Shown piece by piece: positions 56,718 through 64,000 of a DNA stretch of 64,000 nucleotides. The number at the start of each line of letters is the position of its first letter. Positions within the stretch are counted from its first letter, which is position 1. The stretch spans positions 1,922,001 through 1,986,000 of the forward strand of contig NZ_CP044222.1 of the NCBI RefSeq assembly GCF_008727795.1. Reading direction: 5' to 3'. The DNA is from Nitrincola iocasae (GTDB taxonomy: Bacteria > Pseudomonadota > Gammaproteobacteria > Pseudomonadales > Balneatricaceae). A program made the translations under genes and the position numbers. Under the pieces are notes generated by a model. It had not been told where the DNA came from. It saw only the letters and a program-made list of their open reading frames with translations, and did no database searches.

Positions 56718-56880
56718 TTAGCTAACCTGACGTTATTGGGTGTATTCATTTCATTAGATCATAGATAACAGAAAGTTATGATGTCATGTCGTTTATTCTT
56801 CTCGAAAATGTTCATAAGGGTAAGCCTTTTGCAGTCAATCTGTTATATTTGCGTAAACTTTGGTCTAAAGGTGCTTGAAT

Positions 56881-59049
56881 ATGACGGGGATTTTGACAGT
56901 ACGTTTCATCATAAATGCCATGTTTGGCTTGATGTTGGCTATTTTACTATTGATTGGCGGTTTTGCCATTTTCAGTGCTAATCAACTTAGTGATGATTTG
57001 ACCTTTTTGCAATCAGAAACAGCCAGTGTTGCAGACAGTCTGGTGCAATCAGTGGATGCGCTGACGCAGATGGAAGGGCAAGTTAAGCAGCTCTCGAAAG
57101 CGCAGGATTCGCTGTCTACCCTCCAAGCATTGCAGTTGCGTCTGGATGAAACTGAAGCGGCCAGTGGTGAAATCGATGCCGGGTTGACTCAGTTGCGAGA
57201 TGTATCAGCGCAACAGAATGAAAACATGAATAAAATCAGTGAGGTGACCCGTCAAATTGCCACCAATCTGGAGATGGTTTCTGGCCCGTTGCACTCCATG
57301 ATCACGGCAGCTCAACAAATCAACCAGCATTCATTACATGCACTCATCGACTTTTACAAACTTAGCCAGGGTGAACCCGGAGCACTGGAGTCGGTGGAAG
57401 CGAATCTACAACAGGTTTATCGAGGCACCTCGGCAATGACCAGTGCCATGTTTAATGTGGACCAGAGCGATAATACCCGTTCATTACTAGTAGATCTGCG
57501 TCGCGATCTGCGCCCTTTCCGTGGGCAAATACGTCAGTTTGCCGCTATGGAATACTCGCCGGAACGTACAGCCCTTCGACAGGAAATCGTAACGGCTATC
57601 GAGGAGATGATTGAACTTTCAATTCAAATTCAAAGCGGCAGTCTGGAACTGGCTAACCGTACTGCCGCAGAAGCCAATGCGCTTGCTCAGCAGACCCAGG
57701 CAGCTACGGCCGAGCAGATAGCCGCCAGCCAAACCTCGGCTGAGGTGTTGGATAACGCGCTGAGACTCATTAACCAGTCCAATGAAAGCACTCATTCTGT
57801 CGTCAGTGATCTGACATCCTCTGTAGAGCAGCTAACTCTGTCTCTGCAAAGTATCCCTGAAGTTGAGCGCCAGATAGAAACGTCACTCAATGCGGTGCAG
57901 CGGGCTGTTGCCTCTGATCAGGTTGAGCGCATAGATGAAGCCGGCAACCGTGCGCTCCAAGCGCAGAAAAACGCACAAACTATACCGATTGTCTTATTAG
58001 TGTTTATCCTCATCGCTTTCGCTATCAGTGCGGTGGTTGCCGTGTATCTACAGCGACTGATTGTGAAACCCTTGGCTAACTTTGTCAGCGGTGTACGCCG
58101 TGTAACCGACAATGATTTGCGTACGCAGGTTACTGATGAAGGCGCTATTGGTGAGCTGAAAGCAGTAATCGGCTCGGTAAATGCGATGATAGATGGGCTA
58201 CGTCAAAATGTGCTGGATATGAAACAATCTGGCCAAAATATCAGTGAAAGCGCCCGGTTGATGGCGAATACATCAACCACAACCCGTGATGCACTGGAGC
58301 AGCAGAAGCAAGGCGAACAGGCGATTGTTGATTCAACCGGCGCTTTAGCTGATATGGTGCGACAGGTGGCGAACAGTGGTGCCGCAGCCGGAGAGCAAGC
58401 GCGTGCTGCCGATGAAGTGATCAAACAGAGTCAGCAGGACATAGAAAATGCCAAGCGAGAGATGGCAAGTCTGGCTGGAACAGTTAACCGCTCAAATGAA
58501 GTAATTCAGTCACTCAAGCAGCAGAGTGACAATATCGGTCAGGTAATCAATGTCATTCAAAATGTATCTGGTCAGACTAATTTGTTGGCTTTGAATGCGG
58601 CCATAGAAGCCGCTCGGGCCGGTGAACATGGCCGTGGCTTTGCCGTTGTCGCAGATGAAGTCAGACAGTTAGCTCAGCGGACCAGTGATGCCACCATTGA
58701 AATACGTGATTTAATTGAGCAAATTCAGGCTGGCTCAGACCTGGGGGCCGAGTCCATGGCAGAGGGGCTGGCGCAGGTTGCCAGAAATACCCAGGCGACT
58801 GAGTCTGTTGCGCTGTCGCTGGAGTCAGTCATTCAGCAAGTGGCTACCATCAGTCGTCTGAATCTGGAAATTGGGGAGCATACCCGTCAGCAATTGCAGC
58901 AACTGGATAGTATTGATGCGGGTGTTGACAGCGTACGTCGTCAGTCGGAACAAGCCAGCGCAGCCGTGCTGGATAATGTCAGGGCTAGTGAGAACCTAAA
59001 CCGTACAGCCAGCACTCTCGGTGATCTGGTCAAGCGCTTCTCTATCTAA
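56881..59049 (+). CDS. Methyl-accepting chemotaxis protein
   Basis: From ATG 56881 (AAAGGTG upstream) the gene encodes 722 residues. Membrane helix one is at 6-30. The periplasmic part is about 330 residues, rich in glutamine and serine and strongly coiled-coil in character. Helix two lies at 371-393, then HAMP (RLIVKPLANFVSGVRRVTDNDL) and the signalling domain with V-S-G-Q-T-N-L-L-A-L-N-A-A-I-E-A-A-R-A-G. The periplasmic domain has no family I recognise. It is monocistronic with a hairpin on its stop codon. Confidence 0.9.
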   Translation: MTGILTVRFIINAMFGLMLAILLLIGGFAIFSANQLSDDLTFLQSETASVADSLVQSVDALTQMEGQVKQLSKAQDSLSTLQALQLRLDETEAASGEIDAGLTQLRDVSAQQNENMNKISEVTRQIATNLEMVSGPLHSMITAAQQINQHSLHALIDFYKLSQGEPGALESVEANLQQVYRGTSAMTSAMFNVDQSDNTRSLLVDLRRDLRPFRGQIRQFAAMEYSPERTALRQEIVTAIEEMIELSIQIQSGSLELANRTAAEANALAQQTQAATAEQIAASQTSAEVLDNALRLINQSNESTHSVVSDLTSSVEQLTLSLQSIPEVERQIETSLNAVQRAVASDQVERIDEAGNRALQAQKNAQTIPIVLLVFILIAFAISAVVAVYLQRLIVKPLANFVSGVRRVTDNDLRTQVTDEGAIGELKAVIGSVNAMIDGLRQNVLDMKQSGQNISESARLMANTSTTTRDALEQQKQGEQAIVDSTGALADMVRQVANSGAAAGEQARAADEVIKQSQQDIENAKREMASLAGTVNRSNEVIQSLKQQSDNIGQVINVIQNVSGQTNLLALNAAIEAARAGEHGRGFAVVADEVRQLAQRTSDATIEIRDLIEQIQAGSDLGAESMAEGLAQVARNTQATESVALSLESVIQQVATISRLNLEIGEHTRQQLQQLDSIDAGVDSVRRQSEQASAAVLDNVRASENLNRTASTLGDLVKRFSI

Positions 59050-59067
59050 CCACCCGATGGGTGGTTA
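59047..59067. terminator. Bidirectional terminator between chemoreceptor and sulA-like gene
   Basis: TAACCACCC (59047-59055) and GGGTGGTTA (59059-59067) form a perfect 9-bp stem with a 3-base loop, containing the chemoreceptor stop codon and facing the convergent sulA-like gene. Confidence 0.65.
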
Positions 59068-59083
59068 GTGACTGTATGCTAGT

Positions 59084-59506
59084 TTAAAGCGCCAATTGCA
59101 GCTGTTCTTCCTGGCGTGGACCCGCCATGATGGCCTGCTGCATTGGCAGATTGACCTGGCGATTACCCAACAGCAGGCAAAAGCTTTTACCATGACGACA
59201 GGCATCGGCTAAAGCCTTGACGGTGGCTGCACTGACGGATGGCTCTGGCCAGGCGACCACCAGACTATTCAGTCCATTGCAGACACAGGTGCTCAGGGTC
59301 TTTAACCATTGATGGCGATTTTGTGTATGAATGATGCGAATTTTGTGCATCTCTATGCCAGCTTGTAGCAATACCTGTCGGTTTGGTAGGGCTGGAGGAT
59401 TAATCAGGGTGATCCAGCGTGATTGCCCGCTGGCCTCGGCCAGTAATGGCAGAATTTGCTCAGGATCACGAACAATCGACTCAACAGCGGTATGCGCTTG
59501 ATACAT
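59084..59506 (-). CDS. sulA: SulA-like cell-division inhibitor
   Basis: The 140-residue protein resembles the SulA family. A core of I-L-P-L-L-A-E-A-S, S-R-W-I-T-L-I-N-P-P, Q-V-L-L-Q-A-G-I and V-V-A-W-P-E-P matches the strands of the RecA-like SulA fold that binds FtsZ and stops its polymerisation. The N-terminal part of E. coli SulA (169 residues) is mostly missing, as in Pseudomonas-type SulA. Two LexA boxes immediately upstream confirm SOS control. No lexA gene is adjacent. Confidence 0.8.
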   Translation of the reverse strand: MYQAHTAVESIVRDPEQILPLLAEASGQSRWITLINPPALPNRQVLLQAGIEMHKIRIIHTQNRHQWLKTLSTCVCNGLNSLVVAWPEPSVSAATVKALADACRHGKSFCLLLGNRQVNLPMQQAIMAGPRQEEQLQLAL

Positions 59507-59522
59507 GACAGCACCTCTATAA

Positions 59523-59557
59523 CTGTTTATTTATACAGTATCTGTATTTATATACAG
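59523..59557 (-). promoter_or_regulatory. Two LexA boxes before the sulA-like gene
   Basis: CTGT-N8-ACAG occurs twice with perfect consensus ends, at 59523-59538 and 59542-59557, only 3 bases apart. The nearer box begins 17 bases upstream of the start codon. Tandem boxes give tight, late induction, as is usual for sulA. Confidence 0.85.
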
Positions 59558-59710
59558 TAATGATATCTGTGTCAAATATTTTTGCGGCTCGTTATTGATG
59601 ACTGCAACAGAAAAATACGCTAAGAGACAAATCTAAGTCATCCTGTATTGGTATATACTTATAACCTTTATACAAATCTACGTCGTGTTGATGCTACAAA
59701 GGAATAGGTT

Positions 59711-61480
59711 GTGTCCTTAAAACTCAAGCGCTATTTTCCCATACTGCAATGGCTGCCTCTCTATGGCAAAGAAACATTGATCAGTGACTTGCTGGCCGCC
59801 TTGATTGTTACCATTATGCTGATCCCTCAGTCTCTGGCCTATGCTATGTTGGCGGGCATGCCACCAGAAGTTGGGCTCTATGCCAGTATTGCCCCTCTAT
59901 TTCTGTACACTATTTTTGGAACCAGCCGTAGTTTGGCCATTGGCCCCGTTGCAGTTATTTCACTGATGACAGCGGCAGCAGCGGGTAATCATGCGTTGGA
60001 GGGCTCACCCGAGTACATCACAGTGGTACTCATATTGACGTTGATGTCCGGTCTGATGCTGACGTTGATGGGCCTGGTACGGCTTGGGTTTTTGGCTAAT
60101 TTTCTCAGTCACCCGGTTATTTCCGGATTTATTACTGCATCGGGTTTGATTATTGCCGCCAGTCAGGCTCGTCATCTTTTGGGACTGGAAGCAGAAGGGC
60201 TAAACGTTATCATGGTGTTGTATGGCCTGATAGCTCGTATCCCTGAGGCGCATTTGCTAACGTTATGCATAGGTTCTGGCACTTTGGTTTTCCTCTATGC
60301 CAACCGACGCTGGGGGCGTTCACTTTTAAGCCTCATCGGGTTAAACCCATATACGGCTGATATATTCAGCAAGGCCGCACCAGTGCTTGCCGTTGCTGTT
60401 ACGACACTGGTTACTTGGCATTGGCAGCTAGATCAGGCGGGTGTCAAAGTGGTAGGGGATATCCCCGCAGGTTTGCCACCTTTTACTTTACCGGCGTTTA
60501 TTCCGGGGTTGTGGCGTGATTTGTTTCTGGCTGCCTTGCTGATCAGCATTGTCGGATTTGTAGAATCTGTTTCTCTAGGCCAGACTCTGGCTGCCAAGCA
60601 GCGCCAGCGCATCGACCCTGATCAGGAGTTGATTGCTCTGGGAACCGCTAATCTCAGTTCAGCCTTCAGTGGGGGGATGCCGGTTAGTGGTGGATTTGCA
60701 CGTTCGATTGTCAATTATGATGTTGGTGCGGCAACGCCTGCCGCCGGTACTTTTACGGCCATAGGTATACTGGTGGCTGCACTATTTTTAACGCCATTAA
60801 TTGCCTTTCTGCCGGTTGCCACGCTGGGGGCTACTATTATCGTGGCAGTGCTGTCGTTGATTGACTTACCCGCTATAAAACACACCTTCGTATATTCCAA
60901 AAGCGATTTTGCAGCTATGCTGGCCACGATCCTGGCAACGCTGATCCAGGGTATTGAAATTGGCATTATGGCTGGGGTTGGACTGTCGCTACTGCTTTAC
61001 CTGTATCGTACCAGTAGACCGCATTATGCGGTAATAGGGCGGTTACCCAATAGCGAGCACTTTCGTAATGCTGAGCGTCATGAGGTCGAAACCGACGATA
61101 AAATTGCCTTATTGCGCATTGATGAAAGCTTATACTTTGCCAATTCACGCTATCTTGAAGACATTGTCATGGGGTTGGTGATTAGTCAGCCTAAGTTGAA
61201 TCATTTGGTCCTGACCTGTCAGGCGGTGAATCTAATCGATGCCTCTGCCCTTGATAGTCTGCGCACCATTAATAGTCGCCTGAAGGATTCCGGCGTGCAG
61301 ATGCATCTGGCTGAAGTCAAAGGACCGGTCATGGACCGGCTACGTAAAACTGACTTTCTGGATGAGATGAGTGGCGTGGTTTACATGAGCACCTATGATG
61401 CCTGGAAGGTGCTGCATGAGCGAGCAGAAGAGGCCGAAGATAAGCCGGAAGCTGAATTAAAACCAGAGGCGCCCAGATAA
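59711..61480 (+). CDS. SulP family anion transporter with STAS domain
   Basis: The 589-residue protein starts at GTG 59711. Residues 20-425 form the SulP transport domain, with the signature I-P-Q-S-L-A-Y-A-M-L-A-G-M-P-P-E-V-G-L-Y in the first helices and G-G-M-P-V-S-G-G-F-A-R-S later. Residues 445-570 are a STAS domain. SulP proteins carry sulfate, bicarbonate or other anions, often with sodium; the substrate here is open. The acidic, E/K/P-rich tail is typical. A hairpin terminator separates it from yeiP. Confidence 0.9.
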   Translation: MSLKLKRYFPILQWLPLYGKETLISDLLAALIVTIMLIPQSLAYAMLAGMPPEVGLYASIAPLFLYTIFGTSRSLAIGPVAVISLMTAAAAGNHALEGSPEYITVVLILTLMSGLMLTLMGLVRLGFLANFLSHPVISGFITASGLIIAASQARHLLGLEAEGLNVIMVLYGLIARIPEAHLLTLCIGSGTLVFLYANRRWGRSLLSLIGLNPYTADIFSKAAPVLAVAVTTLVTWHWQLDQAGVKVVGDIPAGLPPFTLPAFIPGLWRDLFLAALLISIVGFVESVSLGQTLAAKQRQRIDPDQELIALGTANLSSAFSGGMPVSGGFARSIVNYDVGAATPAAGTFTAIGILVAALFLTPLIAFLPVATLGATIIVAVLSLIDLPAIKHTFVYSKSDFAAMLATILATLIQGIEIGIMAGVGLSLLLYLYRTSRPHYAVIGRLPNSEHFRNAERHEVETDDKIALLRIDESLYFANSRYLEDIVMGLVISQPKLNHLVLTCQAVNLIDASALDSLRTINSRLKDSGVQMHLAEVKGPVMDRLRKTDFLDEMSGVVYMSTYDAWKVLHERAEEAEDKPEAELKPEAPR

Positions 61481-61484
61481 TCAC

Positions 61485-61519
61485 AGCCAACTCAAAACGC
61501 CAGGAGTTTAGAGTTGGCT
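61485..61519. terminator. Terminator between SulP and yeiP
   Basis: AGCCAACTC (61485-61493) and GAGTTGGCT (61511-61519) form a perfect 9-bp stem between two convergent genes. Confidence 0.6.
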
Positions 61520-61534
61520 ATCGCGAGATTAAAA

Positions 61535-62101
61535 TCAGGCGCGTGATAAAAACTTACCGGTTTCGGTATTAATTTTGACTTTTTGGCCTGCTTCGAGGTA
61601 CTCAGGCACAGGGATTTCCAGACCGGTGGCAAAGCGTGCCGGCTTGTTACGCCCGGTGGCACTGGCGGCTTTCATACCGGGTACGGTTTCGATAATCTCC
61701 ATCACTACGGTACCTGGTAGCTCTACGGTGATCAGCAAACCGTCGACCAGTAGTGCTGTGATGCCTTCCATGCCATCCATCAGGTAGGGCAGTTGTGCTT
61801 CAATCGCGTCTGCATTTATGCTGTATTGGCTATAGTCTTCCAGGTCCATAAAGGTGTACTGGTCATCTTCCTTGTACAGAAAAGACACCTTGCGGCGCTC
61901 CAGTTGTACATCTTGGACGAAGTCGTCACCCACGTAGGTTTCTTCGTGCTTGCGCCCGCCAGGCACCTGATTAAAGCGAATTTTATACAGGGTGGCCGCC
62001 CCACGAGCCGATGGGCTTTTGACATCGACCTGGTTAGCGATATACAAGGCGCCATTAATTTCAACAACATGGCCGCGTTTAATTTCTGAAGCTTTTGGCA
62101 T
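61535..62101 (-). CDS. yeiP: Elongation factor P-like protein YeiP
   Basis: The 188-residue protein has the three beta-barrel domains of the EF-P family: K-R-G-H-V-V-E-I-N-G at the start, G-D-D-F-V-Q-D-V-Q-L-E-R-R in domain 2 and the V-K-I-N-T-E-T-G-K-F-L-S-R end. The tip loop where EF-P carries its modified lysine reads S-P-S-A-R-G-A, without lysine, which marks the YeiP branch. It probably relieves ribosome stalling on a special set of peptides. It is monocistronic. Confidence 0.93.
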   Translation of the reverse strand: MPKASEIKRGHVVEINGALYIANQVDVKSPSARGAATLYKIRFNQVPGGRKHEETYVGDDFVQDVQLERRKVSFLYKEDDQYTFMDLEDYSQYSINADAIEAQLPYLMDGMEGITALLVDGLLITVELPGTVVMEIIETVPGMKAASATGRNKPARFATGLEIPVPEYLEAGQKVKINTETGKFLSRA

Positions 62102-62172
62102 ATAAAATTCTCAAAGATAAATGTTGACTGATTTTAACTGAGCCGCGTGGCGCATTCGAGAAATATCTTTCG

Positions 62173-62931
62173 TTATAGGGCTCGGCTATCAATACGTGGA
62201 CTCACTGACTGCTGCAGCCGATCCAGACAGCTGTCGGCTGTTACCGCCAGAAAACCGATCAATATGGCCCCCTGAAGCACATAGGCGGTATTGCCATTGA
62301 CCAGCCCTGATATAACCGGGTCACCTAGCGTGGTGGCACCTATGGTCGAGCCGATGGCGGCGGTGGCGATATTGATGGTGACGGAGGTTCTGATGCCGCC
62401 CAGAATAACATTGGCTGCGAGGGGGAGTTCCACCTGCCATAACACCTGAAAGGGTGACATGCCCATGCCGCGTGCGGATTCGAGTATAGCCGGGTCAACA
62501 CTGTTCAGGCCGACCAGGGTGTTGCGCACAACCGGTAGCAAGCCATAGAGGGCCAGCGCCATAATCGTTGGCAGGGCGCCAAAACCCAGTAAGGGGACCG
62601 ATAAGGCCAGCACCGCTACGGGTGGGAAAGTCTGCCCCATCGACGCCACCTGGCTGACCAGTGGCAGAAAATCACGCCCATAAGGACGGGTAACAAATAT
62701 AGCACCTGCCAGACCCAGGCTGATAGAAATCAACGCTGCCAGACCCACCAGCAGCAGATGATTTCCCAACAACAAGGCAAAGCTGTCGCGAGTATAGATC
62801 ACTTGTCTGTGTCCGGGTGCAACCTGCTTAAACAGCTCCTCAAGCCAGGGTAGACCCAGAATGGCTAATAACAGACAGGCCGCCCAAAACAGCGGTAACC
62901 CCCAGAAGAATAGACGTTTCCGGCTAGGCAT
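62173..62931 (-). CDS. Glycine betaine/choline-type ABC permease (OpuB/YehY)
   Basis: From ATG 62931 the gene encodes 252 residues. It has about six helices and the EAA-type loop E-S-A-R-G-M-G-M-S-P-F-Q-V-L-W-Q-V-E-L-P-L-A, together with G-S-T-I-G-A-T-T-L-G-D-P-V-I-S-G, typical of quaternary-ammonium transporters. The start overlaps the end of the ATPase gene by 8 bases. It forms the inner-membrane channel with the second permease at the window's right edge. It is involved in compatible-solute uptake or a related substrate. Confidence 0.88.
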   Translation of the reverse strand: MPSRKRLFFWGLPLFWAACLLLAILGLPWLEELFKQVAPGHRQVIYTRDSFALLLGNHLLLVGLAALISISLGLAGAIFVTRPYGRDFLPLVSQVASMGQTFPPVAVLALSVPLLGFGALPTIMALALYGLLPVVRNTLVGLNSVDPAILESARGMGMSPFQVLWQVELPLAANVILGGIRTSVTINIATAAIGSTIGATTLGDPVISGLVNGNTAYVLQGAILIGFLAVTADSCLDRLQQSVSPRIDSRAL

Positions 62932-63874
62932 GGCGGTTAGCCTGGATGATGCGATCCAATGGCAGGTAACCGACCAGCGATTCGCCTTCATACACTCGCA
63001 ATTGCAGGCACTGGTGCCAAAGCATCATGGATAACGCCTGGCGCAGGCTGTCCTGCAACTGAATCACAGGGGCTTGATCTAACGAGGGGTTATTACTGGA
63101 AATGGGTAACATGCGTTCAGCAACACGCAGAAGTCCGGCTTGTTTCAGGCCACGATCTTCGCCCCCCAGTAACTGGGCAACAAAATCATTGGCGGGATTG
63201 AGCAGCAGCTCTGTAGGGCTGGCCTGCTGGATGATTTTACCCTGATCCATCACTACGATCTGGCTAGCCAGTTTCAGCGCTTCATCCATATCATGGGTAA
63301 CAAATACCAGGGTTTTATGGATCTGACGTTGAATACGTAAGAGCTCATTTTGTAACGACTCACGGGTGATCGGATCAAGCGCACCGAAAGGCTCATCCAT
63401 CAGCAGAATGTCCGGATCACCTGCCAGCGCCCGGGCTACGCCTACGCGCTGCGCCTGCCCACCGGATAATTCAGACGGGTATTTATGCGCAAACTCAGCA
63501 AAGGGTAAGTTCAGTAGTTCGAGCAACTCCTTAACCCGCTCAGCCACTCTTGCTTCCGGCCAGCCCAGTAACTGCGGCACCAGGGAAATGTTGCGGGCAA
63601 CCGGCCAGTGAGGAAAAAGACCCGTGCTCTGAATGGCATAACCAATGCGGCGGCGCAATTGCTGCTCATCCAGTTGACTGATCTCTTCACCTTCGATCGT
63701 CAGTCGACCGGATGTGTGAGGGATTAAGCGGTTGATCATGCGTAATGTGGTGGACTTGCCACAACCGGATGTACCGACCAGGACACACAGCTCACCCTGG
63801 TTAATGCACAGGTCTATCGCATCCACTGCTAGCGTATCACCAAAGCGTTTGGTGACCTGATGCAATTCAATCAT
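62924..63874 (-). CDS. Glycine betaine/choline-type ABC ATPase (OpuBA)
   Basis: The 316-residue ATPase has Walker A (GTSGCGKST), signature L-S-G-G-Q-A-Q-R, Walker B (I-L-L-M-D-E-P-F-G-A-L-D-P) and the switch H in F-V-T-H-D. Residues 230-316 form a short C-terminal part with a single CBS-like segment; a full CBS pair would be longer. It energises uptake of quaternary amines. Its start overlaps the upstream permease stop (ATGA), and it overlaps the downstream permease by 8 bases, so the operon is tightly coupled. Confidence 0.9.
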   Translation of the reverse strand: MIELHQVTKRFGDTLAVDAIDLCINQGELCVLVGTSGCGKSTTLRMINRLIPHTSGRLTIEGEEISQLDEQQLRRRIGYAIQSTGLFPHWPVARNISLVPQLLGWPEARVAERVKELLELLNLPFAEFAHKYPSELSGGQAQRVGVARALAGDPDILLMDEPFGALDPITRESLQNELLRIQRQIHKTLVFVTHDMDEALKLASQIVVMDQGKIIQQASPTELLLNPANDFVAQLLGGEDRGLKQAGLLRVAERMLPISSNNPSLDQAPVIQLQDSLRQALSMMLWHQCLQLRVYEGESLVGYLPLDRIIQANRHA

Positions 63875-64000
63875 TGTTTGGCTCCATTACGGAATAACCC
63901 GGCCAGACCTGAGAAGAGTAGATCAGCCAGCAGTGCCATCACCAGAATCGGTAAAGCACCGAGTAAAATCATATCCATGGCCGCTTGCCCCAGCCCCTGA
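63871..64000 (-). CDS. Second ABC permease of the betaine-type transporter, C-terminal end
   Basis: Only the last 42 residues are in the window. They include A-M-D-M-I-L-L-G-A-L-P-I-L-V-M-A-L-L-A-D, the final helix of YehW/OpuBB-type permeases. The stop overlaps the ATPase start. The rest, and probably a substrate-binding protein gene, lie to the right of the window. Confidence 0.75.
   Translation of the reverse strand, partial: QGLGQAAMDMILLGALPILVMALLADLLFSGLAGLFRNGAKQ

Noticed and set aside
1..64000. CRISPR arrays, tRNA or rRNA genes, prophage and integrase genes.
   Set aside because: I looked for spaced direct repeats, cloverleaf termini, phage structural genes and tyrosine recombinases and saw none. 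A short tRNA could still be missed without a model search.

Overview
The window looks like chromosomal DNA of a marine-type gammaproteobacterium, most likely near the Oceanospirillaceae. This is inferred from gene content: a MetNIQ transporter, AcnA, a SulP transporter, a YeiP-type EF-P paralogue, a SulA-like protein under twin LexA boxes, two methyl-accepting chemotaxis proteins and an LplT-Aas fusion. I could run no search, so the genus is not fixed. I see no rRNA, tRNA, CRISPR array or integrase gene.

Region 1 (1-9.0 kb) is AT-rich accessory DNA. It opens with the 3' end of a GT51 transglycosylase gene. A MarR regulator behind a double operator follows, leading a hydrolase/SDR pair, and then an AraC regulator. 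From about 3.56 kb the DNA reads as a decayed block of integron gene cassettes: short plus-strand genes separated by attC-like elements, one of them close to the Vibrio cholerae repeat (VCR). The cassettes encode a frameshifted LysE exporter, small membrane proteins, a DUF1566 lipoprotein-like protein whose end runs into a transposase relic, a 2H phosphoesterase, a ParD-like antitoxin coupled to a methionine aminopeptidase, and a DUF6151 protein.

Region 2 (9.0-18.3 kb) has core-like genes: an XRE regulator, an LplT-PlsC-acyl-ACP-synthetase fusion, a lipase-like hydrolase, a ZIP metal transporter, and a minus-strand PepSY / DUF2271 / PepSY-flavodoxin-reductase operon that looks like a transmembrane electron-transfer system.

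Region 3 (18.3-23.0 kb) is a scrapyard: a gutted COG3910-type ATPase pseudogene, an IS3-family element without target duplication flanked by truncated genes, further cassette-type genes (DUF2628, DUF1272) with attC pieces, a hemolysin III homologue, a hydrolase fragment and an IS256-type transposase start.

Region 4 (23.0-32.6 kb) holds single-gene metabolic and detoxification units, nearly all on the plus strand: RBBP9-like hydrolase, SMP-30-like protein, a second XRE regulator sharing operator half-sites with the first, PEP-mutase-like enzyme, LysE, SDR, HAD, DinB, phosphoesterase, GFA, GNAT, DUF3465 and aquaporin Z.

Region 5 (32.8-64 kb) is mostly conserved chromosome. It contains a periplasmic binding protein paired with a chemoreceptor, MepA, DUF3179, HD-GYP, AcnA, an orphan Fur box, a pentapeptide-repeat protein with a Qnr-like tail, an Ada-like protein lacking its zinc domain, metNIQ, a patatin, paired GTPases, a second chemoreceptor, SulA, SulP, YeiP and a glycine-betaine-type ABC transporter. 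Its most interesting unit is 44.5-48.4 kb: a secreted peptide that is about 29% methionine and 39% acidic, a two-component system and an exported MsrA-MsrB fusion. Together they suggest a periplasmic oxidant-scavenging cycle in which the peptide is the sacrificial methionine pool and MsrAB regenerates it.
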